Below, one piece after another: positions 51,835-60,400 of a stretch of 64,000 nt of DNA. How positions within the stretch are numbered: the stretch's first letter is position 1; each line of letters opens with the position of its first letter. The stretch comes from an uncultured Dorea sp. (GTDB lineage Bacteria > Bacillota > Clostridia > Lachnospirales > Lachnospiraceae): positions 176,121-240,120 of the forward strand of contig CAPEBR010000002.1 of assembly GCA_948602995.1 (NCBI GenBank), read 5' to 3'. Below the pieces are notes generated by a model, which saw only the letters and a list, made by a program, of their open reading frames with translations, made no database searches and was not told the origin of the DNA. Both the position numbers and the translations under genes were made by a program.

Positions 51835-53709
51835 ATGTCAATCACAGCTGAAACAGCGAAAGCGCATGCCCATGATCCGGCGGTATTATGCTGCAGGGCC
51901 GAGGGCGGCATTACAATCGAACCGGCGAATCTGGAGGATCCGGCGATTTTTGACGACCTGGTGGATTCAGGACTTCTGAATCTTGACGGGTGTCTTACGA
52001 TTGAGGAGGTACTGGGAGCGAAGCTTGTAAAAACATGTGACTCGCTCTGCCCGCTTACAGCAGATGTAGTGGAGGGAGCAAAAGCGCCTTCCGTATCCGG
52101 GGAAGTACAGGAGCAGAAGGAGGAACATGAGGAACTGCAGCCAGAGAAAGCTGCACCGGCCCAGACAGCGGCAGTGCCGGCAGCAGTACCAGGCGGAATC
52201 CTGAAGATACACATTGGGGAAGGCAGGGACATTGATCTGGAGATTCCGGTAGGAATCATTGGGGGCGGCAGCGCTCCGGCAGCAGACAGTGTGCCGGAGA
52301 CAGTAAAAGCAGCGGCAGCAGAGACGGAGGAACCGGCACAGCAGGAGCCGAAGCTGATCAGAAGCCTTACAAGGAAGCATTTTCATATTACAGAGGTAAA
52401 GCGCGGACCGGAGACAAAGATTGAGGGGACTGTCCTCTATATCCGGGATGACATTGAAAAGGAATGTATAGACTCAGAGGAACTGGTCTATGATCTTAAG
52501 ATTGATATTATTACACCGGAGGATTATCATACCTACTCCGAGACAATCATGGATGTACAGCCTATTGCAGCAAAGGAGGGCGAGTACGAGCTTGGAAGCG
52601 GTGTTACAAGAGTGTTGGACGGCGTTGTGATGATGGTAACAGGAACCGATGCGAACGGGGTTCAGATCGGCGAGTTTGGTTCCTCCGAGGGGTATCTTGA
52701 TGAAAATATTATGTGGGGACGCCCGGGCGCACCGGATAAGGGCGAGATCTTCATTAAGACACAGGTAACGGTTAAGGAAGGAACGAACATGGAGCGTCCG
52801 GGTCCGCTTGCAGCTCATACGGCAACGGATATCATTACCCAGGAGATCCGGGAAGCATTAAAGAAACTGGATGAGACTCTCGCTGTGTCGGAAGAGACCT
52901 TTGACCAGTATAGAAGACCCGGTAAGAAGAAGGTTGTAATTGTAAAGGAGATCATGGGCCAGGGAGCAATGCATGATAATCTGATCCTCCCGGTTGAGCC
53001 GGTAGGCGTGCTGGGGGCGAAGCCCAATGTTGACCTTGGAAATGTCCCGGTGGCAGTATCTCCTCTTGAGGTGCTGGATGGATGCATCCATGCGCTGACC
53101 TGTATCGGGCCTGCATCAAAGGAGATGTCCAGACATTACTGGAGAGAGCCGCTGGTTCTTGAAGCGCTCCAAGATGAGGAACTGGATCTGTGCGGCGTGA
53201 TCTTTGTAGGAAGTCCGCAGATCAATGCAGAGAAGTTCTATGTATCAAAGCGTGTGGGACAGCTCTGTGAAATGCTGGATGTTGACGGTGCATTCATTAC
53301 AACAGAAGGCTTTGGAAATAATCACATTGATTTCGCAAGTCACCATGAGCAGATCGGTATGAGAGGAATTCCGGTGGTAGGCATGTCCTTCTGCGCGGTT
53401 CAGGGAGCTCTCGTTGTAGGTAATAAATATATGACGCACATGGTTGATAATAACAAGTCAGAATCTGGTATTGAAAATGAGGTGCTTGCCTGCAATACAC
53501 TTTGCCCGGAGGATGCAGTCCGCGCGGTACAGATGCTGAAAAACGCCATGGGCGGAGAGGATGTGAAGGCTGCAGAGAAGAAGTGGAATCCCAATGTGAA
53601 ATCATCCAATGTAGAGTCGATTGAAGATGTGGCAGGAGGGAAGCTGTGCCTTGTAGAGAATGAGCAGTCTCTTCCGATGAGCAAGAAGCGTAAGGAAAAA
53701 TATGATTAA
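51835..53709 (+). CDS. prdA: D-proline reductase proprotein PrdA (pyruvoyl subunit precursor)
   Basis: A 624-residue precursor that self-cleaves to give the subunit carrying the pyruvoyl group, which binds D-proline as an iminium before PrdB reduces it to 5-aminovalerate. The segment DLGNVPVAVSPLEVLDGCIHALTCIGPASKE holds the cleavage region; Cys423 (after ALT) is the expected pyruvoyl precursor. The N-terminal region has paired Cys (LCCRAE, CDSLCPLTADV), an Ala/Glu/Pro-rich linker at about 85-175, and a catalytic part from about 180 (GTDANGVQIGEFGSSEGY, FVGSPQ, TTEGFGNNHIDFASHHEQIG). AAGGAGG precedes the ATG. prdD and prdE downstream are homologous to its two halves. Identity is very secure; exact cleavage residue is by family knowledge. 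Confidence 0.95.
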   Translation: MSITAETAKAHAHDPAVLCCRAEGGITIEPANLEDPAIFDDLVDSGLLNLDGCLTIEEVLGAKLVKTCDSLCPLTADVVEGAKAPSVSGEVQEQKEEHEELQPEKAAPAQTAAVPAAVPGGILKIHIGEGRDIDLEIPVGIIGGGSAPAADSVPETVKAAAAETEEPAQQEPKLIRSLTRKHFHITEVKRGPETKIEGTVLYIRDDIEKECIDSEELVYDLKIDIITPEDYHTYSETIMDVQPIAAKEGEYELGSGVTRVLDGVVMMVTGTDANGVQIGEFGSSEGYLDENIMWGRPGAPDKGEIFIKTQVTVKEGTNMERPGPLAAHTATDIITQEIREALKKLDETLAVSEETFDQYRRPGKKKVVIVKEIMGQGAMHDNLILPVEPVGVLGAKPNVDLGNVPVAVSPLEVLDGCIHALTCIGPASKEMSRHYWREPLVLEALQDEELDLCGVIFVGSPQINAEKFYVSKRVGQLCEMLDVDGAFITTEGFGNNHIDFASHHEQIGMRGIPVVGMSFCAVQGALVVGNKYMTHMVDNNKSESGIENEVLACNTLCPEDAVRAVQMLKNAMGGEDVKAAEKKWNPNVKSSNVESIEDVAGGKLCLVENEQSLPMSKKRKEKYD

Positions 53710-53740
53710 ATAAACAGGATGAAATAATCAGGTGAAAAAC

Positions 53741-54025
53741 ATGTCAGACTTAAAATACGGGGATAAGATTATACGGATGGAGGGTGTGATCGTGGAGGTG
53801 CATGACGGTGCGGTAGCGGTTGATTTAAAGGGCCGCCTCGGATATCTGAAGGTGCCTGTGCGGATGTTCATCAGTGATTATCCGATTAAGGTGGGCCAGG
53901 AGGTTGCCTGGAATATGAGCTTTGTAGAGCAGCTGGGGCCGGAGGTCAATGAAAAATATGTGAGTAACCTTGACACTTATACAAGACGTCAGAAAGAGAT
54001 GTGTGAAAAACGAAGACAATCGTAA
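53741..54025 (+). CDS. CBO2463/CBO2479-type proline reductase cluster protein
   Basis: A small beta-rich protein of 94 residues (SDLKYGDKIIRMEGVIVEVHDGAVAVDLKGRLGYLKVPVRMFI) with a C-terminal helix ending EKRRQS. It lies between prdA and prdB, the fixed position for this family in prd operons. It may aid maturation or binding of the reductase subunits; function is unproven. The ATG at 53741 follows CAGGTG at 7 nt; the GTG at 53732 lies inside that site. Confidence 0.82.
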   Translation: MSDLKYGDKIIRMEGVIVEVHDGAVAVDLKGRLGYLKVPVRMFISDYPIKVGQEVAWNMSFVEQLGPEVNEKYVSNLDTYTRRQKEMCEKRRQS

Positions 54026-54112
54026 CAGGGCAGCTTGTCTGAACTGTTACAGACATTCAGAATAGCTGACTGCGAAGGTACAGCGCAGCTGCTATTATTA
54101 GGAGGTATGGCA

Positions 54113-54838
54113 ATGAGTTTAACATTAGTAAAAGGAATGCAGTCGGAAATATTTGTTCCAATTACTCCGCCGGCTGTATGGACTCCTGTTACAAAAGAGC
54201 TTAAGGATATGACGATAGCGCTTGCCACGGCAGCGGGCGTCCATCATAGAGATCAGGAAAGATTTAATCTTGCCGGAGACTTTACCTGGAGAAAAGTAAC
54301 AGACGAGATGCCGTCAGACGAGCTGATGGTCTCTCATGGAGGTTATGATAACGGGGATGTGAATAAGGACATTAACTGTATGTTCCCCATTGACCGGATT
54401 CATGAGCTGGCAAAGGAAGGCTTCATCAAAGCCTGCGCGCCTGTACATGCAGGCTTCATGGGAGGGGGCGGAAACCAGGAGAAATTCAAAGGCGAGACAG
54501 GACCCGCGATTGCCCGGATGTTTAAAGAGGAAGGAGTTGACGGAGTAATCCTTACTGCCGGATGAGGTACCTGCCACCGCTCTGCAGTATTGGTGCAGAG
54601 AGCGATTGAACAGGCCGGAATTCCTACAATTATCATTGCGGCACTTCCGCCGGTTGTACGGCAGACCGGTACGCCCCGTGCGGTAGCCCCGCTGGTTCCA
54701 ATGGGAGCAAATGCGGGCGCTCCGAATAATCCGGAGCAGCAGACACAGATTGTGAAGGCAGCACTGGAGCAGCTGGTGAAGATCGAGACGCCGGGAAAAA
54801 TTGTTCCGCTGCCGTTTGAGTATATTGCGAAAGTATAG
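54113..54838 (+). CDS. prdB: D-proline reductase selenoprotein PrdB (in-frame UGA at codon 151)
   Basis: The selenocysteine subunit that reductively cleaves the proline ring bound to the PrdA pyruvoyl group. The frame runs from ATG 54113 (MSLTLVKGMQSEIFVPI, after GGAGGT) through TGA at 54563-54565 to TAG-like stop at 54836-54838, giving 241 residues. The flanking sequence LTAG-U-GTCHRSAVLVQRAIEQAGIP is the conserved redox site; PrdB of other Stickland clostridia has Sec at the same place. Other conserved runs: MVSHGGYDNGDVNKDINCMFPIDR, HAGFMGGGGNQEKF, ALPPVVRQ and PLVPMGANAG. A callers' split into two genes at the UGA would be wrong. A clear SECIS hairpin follows. Confidence 0.96.
54563..54604 (+). 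promoter_or_regulatory. SECIS hairpin of prdB
   Basis: From 54578, CGCTCTGCA pairs with TGCAGAG-A-GCG (one bulged A) around loop GTATTGG, starting 13 nt after the UGA. Position and size fit a bacterial SECIS recognised by SelB. Confidence 0.78.
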
Positions 54839-54950
54839 ACTGAGGCGAAATCTAAAAAAGATTCTTGGATCATCCTCAGAGATATGCTATATTATAAACA
54901 GAGGGAAAGCCATACAAGCGGCTTGGCCCCGGCATATGAGTTGTTACCTG

Positions 54951-55083
54951 GTTACTGTTCACACAGGACTTTGCATTTACTGCAAAGTCCGTAAAAAAAT
55001 GATTCAGGTGTGAGCAAATCCCATTCGCGGAGCGAATTTTAGATGGATTTGCGAAGGTTACTGGTCACGGAGTGAACAGTAAC
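54951..55083. repeat. Family A structured element, full-length 133-bp copy with target duplication
   Basis: Same length as the copy at 1379-1511 but in the opposite orientation. It is flanked by direct GTTACCTG on both sides (54943-54950, 55084-55091). Inner hairpin arms GGACTTTGCA and TGCAAAGTCC. Its last 27 bp (55057-55083) are identical to the solo element at 57211-57237. It separates prdB from prdD. Confidence 0.9.
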
Positions 55084-55108
55084 GTTACCTGTGTTTCAGC
55101 ATAGGCAG

Positions 55109-55132
55109 GCCGTCACTATTGGTAGTGGCGGC
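55109..55132 (+). terminator. Possible terminator in the prdB-prdD spacer
   Basis: GCCGTCACTA and TAGTGGCGGC pair around TTGG (one G-U), followed by TATTTCCTT. It could end the prdC-A-B transcript; a weak promoter for prdD (TGGCAT, 17 bp, TACAAT at about 55174) follows. Confidence 0.5.
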
Positions 55133-55201
55133 TATTTCCTTAAATCACCATGGCATTTTTATGGAAAATGATGTACAATGGCATTAGGGAGGTGAGGCGG
55201 G

Positions 55202-55969
55202 ATGGCTGAGGAAGTAAGGGATTTAAGAAAGTTAGTAATCAAGTCCTTCCATATGCAGGATGTAGAATGGGGGGCGCACAATGATATTACAGCCGCCGGA
55301 CACATGACAGTCAGTAAGGAGATGCTGAAAAAGCTGATAGCCAGGGAAGAATATATAGAAGATATTGATCTCAGAATTATCAGACCCGGCAGGCATGACA
55401 GATGGACGAACACGATCATGGACATCATTCCAATCTCCACAAAGGTGCTGGGTAAACTGGGTGAGGGGATTACACATACCGTTACGGGCGTATACGTGAT
55501 GCTGACAGGTGTGGATGTAAATGGAAAACAGTGCCATGAGTTCGGATCCTCCGAGGGGATTCTAAAAGACAGGCTGTATCTGAACCGTGCAGGGACGCCT
55601 GGGGATGATGACTATATTGTCTCCTTTGATGTAACTCTTGCGGCTGGTATGGGACAGGAGCGGCCCGGACCGACAGCGGCACACCGGGCGTGTGACAGAT
55701 TCATTCAGGACTACCGCATGAAGCTGAAAAAATTCAAGGGCAACAGATGCACAGAGAGGCACGAATACCATGATATTGTGCGCCCTGGAAAAAAACGTGT
55801 GCTGATTGTGAAACAGGTAGCAGGACAGGGAGCGATGTACGATACCCGTTTCTTTTCCCATGAGCCGTCCGGAGTGGAAGGCGGACGCTCCATAATAGAT
55901 ATGGGAAATATGCCGGTACTGGTAACACCGAATGAGTACAGGGACGGGATCATACACTCCATGCAGTAG
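55202..55969 (+). CDS. prdD: Proline reductase-associated protein PrdD (PrdA N-terminal-part paralog)
   Basis: 255 residues homologous to PrdA from about residue 180 up to the cleavage site: FHMQDVEWG, GVYVMLTGVDVNGKQCHEFGSSEG, GMGQERPGPTAAHRACD, VKQVAGQGAMYD, and finally DMGNMPVLVTPNEYRDGIIHSMQ-stop. PrdA continues at that point as HALT-C. So PrdD ends exactly where the PrdA proprotein is cut. AGGGAGGTGAGG precedes the ATG. It is followed by prdE, and together they equal one PrdA. The role is not known; scaffold or regulator of the reductase complex is an inference. Confidence 0.92.
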   Translation: MAEEVRDLRKLVIKSFHMQDVEWGAHNDITAAGHMTVSKEMLKKLIAREEYIEDIDLRIIRPGRHDRWTNTIMDIIPISTKVLGKLGEGITHTVTGVYVMLTGVDVNGKQCHEFGSSEGILKDRLYLNRAGTPGDDDYIVSFDVTLAAGMGQERPGPTAAHRACDRFIQDYRMKLKKFKGNRCTERHEYHDIVRPGKKRVLIVKQVAGQGAMYDTRFFSHEPSGVEGGRSIIDMGNMPVLVTPNEYRDGIIHSMQ

Positions 55970-55984
55970 GGAGGTTTGAAGAGA

Positions 55985-56473
55985 ATGGGAATAGGACCAT
56001 CAACAAAAGAAACGACATTACATCATTTCAGAGATCCGCTGCTTGATGTGGTATCAGAGGATACAGACCTGGATCTCATGGGGATTCTGCTTGTGGGAAC
56101 CCCGGATGACCAGACGGACAAGATGCTGGTAGGGACACGCTGTGCAGTACTGGCAGAAGCTATGAGGGCAGACGGCGTAATCCTGTCCTCCGACGGCTGG
56201 GGGAACAGTGACGTTGATTTTGCCAATACATGCGAGCAGCTCGGTATTAGAGGGATTCCGGTTACGGGACTGAATTTTAACAGTGGACCAGCGCATTTTG
56301 TCGTGGAAAATGAATACATGGACGGAATTGTAGACATCAATAAAAACGAGGAAGGCGTGGAAACCAACGTTGTGGGGGAAAATAACGTGGTCAGACTTGA
56401 CTGCCTGAAGGCTAAGGCCCTTCTGAAGCTGAAAATGCGCAAGAAAGACCAGAAACTGGGAAATAAGTCATAA
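55985..56473 (+). CDS. prdE: Proline reductase-associated protein PrdE (PrdA C-terminal-part paralog)
   Basis: 162 residues homologous to PrdA downstream of its cleavage Cys: IGPSTKETTLHHFRDPLLDVV against IGPASKEMSRHYWREPLVLEAL, LMGILLVGTPDDQTDKM, ILSSDGWGNSDVDFANTCEQLGIRGIPV and DCLKAKALLKLK. The protein begins MG directly before IGPSTKE, so the pyruvoyl-forming Cys is absent and no cofactor can be made here. The ATG at 55985 follows AGGGAGG at about 10 nt; the TTG at 55976 overlaps that site and is rejected. It starts 15 bp after prdD and closes the prd locus. Confidence 0.9.
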   Translation: MGIGPSTKETTLHHFRDPLLDVVSEDTDLDLMGILLVGTPDDQTDKMLVGTRCAVLAEAMRADGVILSSDGWGNSDVDFANTCEQLGIRGIPVTGLNFNSGPAHFVVENEYMDGIVDINKNEEGVETNVVGENNVVRLDCLKAKALLKLKMRKKDQKLGNKS

Positions 56474-56573
56474 AATAACTTTCACTTCATTGTAATAAAG
56501 TGCCGAAAAGGTCTGCGGAATATTTTGATTGTTCGGTGGATTGCATAAAATTTAACAATTTATGAAAATTATA

Positions 56574-56602
56574 TTGACTGGAAAAAAGAGAAGTGCTATA
56601 TT
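56574..56602 (+). promoter_or_regulatory. Strong sigma-A promoter of an apparently noncoding unit
   Basis: TTGACT (56574-56579), 17-bp spacer, TATATT (56597-56602). A second candidate lies downstream: TTATTG, 16 bp, TATAAT at about 56692-56719, within a direct repeat of TATTGTATAATTATAG. Confidence 0.65.
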
Positions 56603-56608
56603 AAACAT

Positions 56609-57003
56609 GTCTTAAATGAGCAACAGATAAGGACAAATTGCTTTATATACAGGTTTTTATTTTGGTTTGAGACTGTATAATAAATCATACTTATTGTATA
56701 ATTATAGTATTGTATAATTATAGGTAATTATTCAGCAGGTCTGTGCAGGATCCGCCTTGACGAAGTAAGGATGTATGTTGTGCTGACCGTAAGAAATGAT
56801 GGTTGTTATTGCAGTTATGCTGTTGCCGGTCGTTTCCCCCAAGAATGGCCTTGCGGCAGTGAACTCCAATTACTATATATTTCCTCTTAACAGAGGAGCA
56901 TTCCCCAGCTTTGTATATATAGACAAAACTGCAATGCAACGAGGAAAAACCTCTCAATGACATACCAAAGGAAAGGCGCAGCATACGGAATGCTGCGCTT
57001 TTT
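56609..57003 (+). ncRNA. Candidate structured noncoding RNA
   Basis: The unit lies between a good promoter and a strong intrinsic terminator and has no convincing CDS. It folds by eye into a long rod: GTTG-TT-ATTGCAGTT-A-TG (56802-56819) pairs with the complement within 56923-56940, nested inside it GCTG (56819-56822) with CAGC (56906-56909), and an apical hairpin CCTCT-TAAC-AGAGG (56883-56896). The 5' part (56727-56796) carries the family A-like hairpin also found at 3588. A 6S-like RNA is one possibility. A 54-codon frame (56796-56960, MMVVIAVMLLPVV...) exists but lacks a ribosome-binding site, and the - strand frame of 88 codons has no context. Confidence 0.55.
56972..57003 (+). terminator. 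Intrinsic terminator of the candidate ncRNA
   Basis: GGCGCAGCAT-ACGGA-ATGCTGCGC followed by TTTTTCTT; one of the clearest + strand terminators in the window. Confidence 0.9.
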
Positions 57004-57018
57004 CTTGCGCCCCGAATT

Positions 57019-57055
57019 GTTATTATGAGCGGACGGCTGGTCCGTGAACAGTAAC
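57019..57055. repeat. Short family A-like element (37 bp)
   Basis: GTTATTATGAGCGGAC and GTCCGTGAACAGTAAC flank GGCTG; same plan as 47672-47708 (GGAC/GTCC inner stem). The gap 57056-57406 otherwise holds only the 27-bp solo element and an AT-rich promoter-like region. Confidence 0.6.
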
Positions 57056-57210
57056 TAACGGAATATCAAAGAAATAAATGCTGAAAGGTATTATGAAATA
57101 CAAATTGTGTCCGATATATTATAATATGAGCATGAGGAACTGATGCAATTGTGGGGTCAAAAACCCCGCTGCACGGGATCTGCTTTGTTAAAATCACCAG
57201 TTTTTTCCAG

Positions 57211-57237
57211 GTTACTGGTCACGGAGTGAACAGTAAC
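57211..57237. repeat. Family A solo palindrome (27 bp) with perfect 8-bp target duplication
   Basis: Arms GTTACTGGTCAC and GTGAACAGTAAC around GGA. TTTTCCAG repeats directly on both sides (57203-57210, 57238-57245). Identical to the right end of the 133-bp copy at 54951. Confidence 0.88.
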
Positions 57238-57406
57238 TTTTCCAGGACTGGATAGTAGGGGAAAAGTCTTTGAGAGTGTTGACAGTGTGATTTTAAACAT
57301 ATATAATAAAAAGATGAAAAATGTGGGATATTATGGCTTGTGACATATGAAAAACATCAGCCATTATAAACATAATTTAACACAAAATGCAGGGAGTGGA
57401 CTATTC

Positions 57407-60400
57407 ATGAGAAAAGGTATGAAACGGGCGCTGGCTCTGACGCTGGCAGCTATACTGGCAGGCGGAACGGCAGTAATTCCGGCATCTGCGCAGGAGGCAG
57501 GGGAGTATTATCCGGAGACAGGGTCATATGCGCAGGCGGAGGAGAACGTAGCGGCAGTTACAGGTATGAAGGATACGCTGAGATGCGAATCTGCAGAAAA
57601 GAACATGAACTGGAGTTTCTTCAGTGAGAATGGCGGCAGTGTAGACTGGTACGGACGTATGGGATTCCCGGAGTATGCTATGAATCTTTATAGTATGCTG
57701 GGCGATGGTTCCGTAACGGTTGATGACGGCAATTTTTCGGAGGATACAGCCTTTACAACAAACTATAGTGACGGCAGCTCGGATGTCTTTAACGGCTTTA
57801 ATGTATGCGAGCTGTATGATTCCCCGAAGATGTCGGATTCGGAGTGGAGCGAGATGAAGGAGAATCTCGCCAGCGCGTATGTTGCCTTTAAGCGGGATTA
57901 CCCGGGAGTGTTCTGGCTGAATGACAGCCCGGAGGTTATCCGTGTGGAAAATTCTGAGACTTTGGAAGGCGGCGAGGAGATTTACAGCTATCAGATTTAT
58001 TTTGTCCTGAAAGATCATAATAATGGTTTCGATATCCGTGATAGTAAATACCAGAGCGCAGAGGCAATCAGTGAAAAGATTGAACAGCGAAATCAGAGCA
58101 TTCAGGAAGTCTTTAGCGAAATGCTAAATGAAAGCCTTGCAGGGAAGATTACATATTTCAGAGAAAACGCAAACACCGTGGCAGGAAGTATGGGGCTTGG
58201 CAGGGATGGTTATGCGCAGGCAGTTAAGCTGCTTTGTGATGAGGCAGGAATTACATCTGTGATTGCTGGCGGTGAATGCTATGTGCTCCTGGACAGTGGA
58301 TGGTGTGCGGCGAGTGATGTAAGGGAAGAAGACGCGGCAGAGCCGGGAACGACAGACGGACAGGATGGAACGGACGCAGGGGAAGATAAAACGGACGGTA
58401 ATGCTGGAGATGATAAAGAGGAAGATAAATCGGATGACAAAGAGGATAAGTCGGATAGTAAATGGAAGATTGGCGGGACGGCGGCAGCGGCTCCGGCATT
58501 CAAAAGTTTATTTCCGATGCGTGCGTCAGTAGGCGCAAGGGACGATTCGGCAAAATTTGTTTACTCTATAGGCGGAACGGAAATAACAGGAACTGATGCA
58601 GATGTGTTCCAGGCACTGTATGACACATTGATCTCTCCAAATACAAGCAATATGGTATATGGTAACACAATTGGGGCTATGCTTCCGTTTAAACAAGGGG
58701 GTAATACTGCATCTGGAGCTCAGTACGGTATAACGGCTACTAAAGATGGGAGTCCGGTAAGCGATCTTTCATTTACATTGACATGCAGCGCCGGCCTGAG
58801 CGGTTATCCAAATGCATCTTTAAATTATCCATTTACCATAAGCTGTCAGGGAAGAGATTCCAATAGCGCTATTGTATATGATGCGAAGAGTGGCTCTATA
58901 CCGGAAATTAAAAGGAAAGGGGTAGATATAGATACCGGTGGATTGTCGTATAATATGTATTATAACGATGAAACTACGTTTATACAGAAAGGGAATCTGC
59001 AGATTTCGGGTGTTCTTACCTCAGACAGAGACAAAGTGGTTGCTGCGGCAGCAGCTTTGGTAGGGACACGGGTGCGGGATGAGTATACGCCAGAATATTC
59101 GGGAACGGTAAGTGTTGAATTGTCACTGGAGAGGAATAACACTACTGATCCAAGTGGTGCAATAGCAAGTAATTATACATTAAATACCAGAGTGGGAGAT
59201 ACCCTTGTAAGCGATAATAGGATTCAGAGAAGCGGAATTAAATATACAGTCATTGCACAGCCGGTTGAGTTGGGAAGAGTCGATGTACGGTTGGAGCAGA
59301 CCGAGTATGAATATACTGGAAATGCGATAGAACCAGAAGTCACGGTTAGTGTGGATGGCATTACTTTGGTTGAAGGAGAAGACTACTACGTTGATTATAG
59401 AAATAATGTGTCGGCAACAAATGATCCAGCAAAAACAGAGGTTGTGATAACATCTAGAAGATCAGGAACAAAATTCACCTGGGAGGGAGAAAAAACTGTA
59501 GAATTTACAATTTTAAAGGCATCTCCGGAAGACGCAAGTATAGATGTTGTTACCAGATATGGAAAAGAGGAAACTGTTGATCTGACTGATCTGATGAATA
59601 CCGAGGGCGTTCTTGCTGACAGAGTGGATTTTGATGCAGATACCAGGAATATTCTGGAGACTGATGCTACTAGAGTTGAGGCCGGGAAAAATGTAATTTA
59701 CCAGATAAAAGACAATGCTAATCTGGTAGGCAGAAAGGGCAGGATTGTTGCTCATGTTAATTCGTCACCTAATTACAATCCGTATGATATAACTCTGAAT
59801 ATAACGGTGGCTAACAAAGATCCGCAGACAGGTTTTAAATTTGACCATGATGCTCTGAAAATGCCGAATGGAACAACAAAGAAAATAGCTATAGGAAAAA
59901 AGGTTGACGGCAGTGAGGTGACATATACAAGCAGCGCACCTGAGGTTGCTACAGTAAAAAATGACGGTACAGTAGAGGCAGTAAGCGAAGGTACAGCCAC
60001 CATAAGGGCGAAAGGTACAGCAACAGGGGATTACTTAGAGGCACAGGCAACGTGTACTGTAACAGTTATCCCGACAGAAAGCAAGGTAAATATGCTGGAT
60101 CCATTTGCGAATGGAGAGAAGAGATATAAACTTGAACTAGAAGAAGGTATTTCGCAGCTTCCATCTGAGCTTAGCTCTGAATATCCGGAGATATCAATGA
60201 TAGAAGCGAAGCTGAAGGAAGAGGTTCAGAAGCTTGATCCTACGATTTTGCCAGAGAATATCAAGATTTATGACGCAAATCTTATGGTTCAGCGCAGCCA
60301 GGATGATGTGACAATTAAAAATAATGTAAGTATTGCTGCCAACACATGGAAGCTGGTAGAAAGTGAAGACGATTTCCCGGCATCAGGACTTCCAATTACA

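Noticed and set aside
54563..54565. prdB as two genes or a broken gene
   Set aside because: Conserved PrdB sequence continues in frame across the TGA, which is the known Sec site, and a clear SECIS follows.
56718..56984. 88-codon - strand frame and 54-codon + strand frame as genes
   Set aside because: Neither has a ribosome-binding site, and both lie in a self-complementary region between a promoter and a terminator; kept only as an alternative to the ncRNA.
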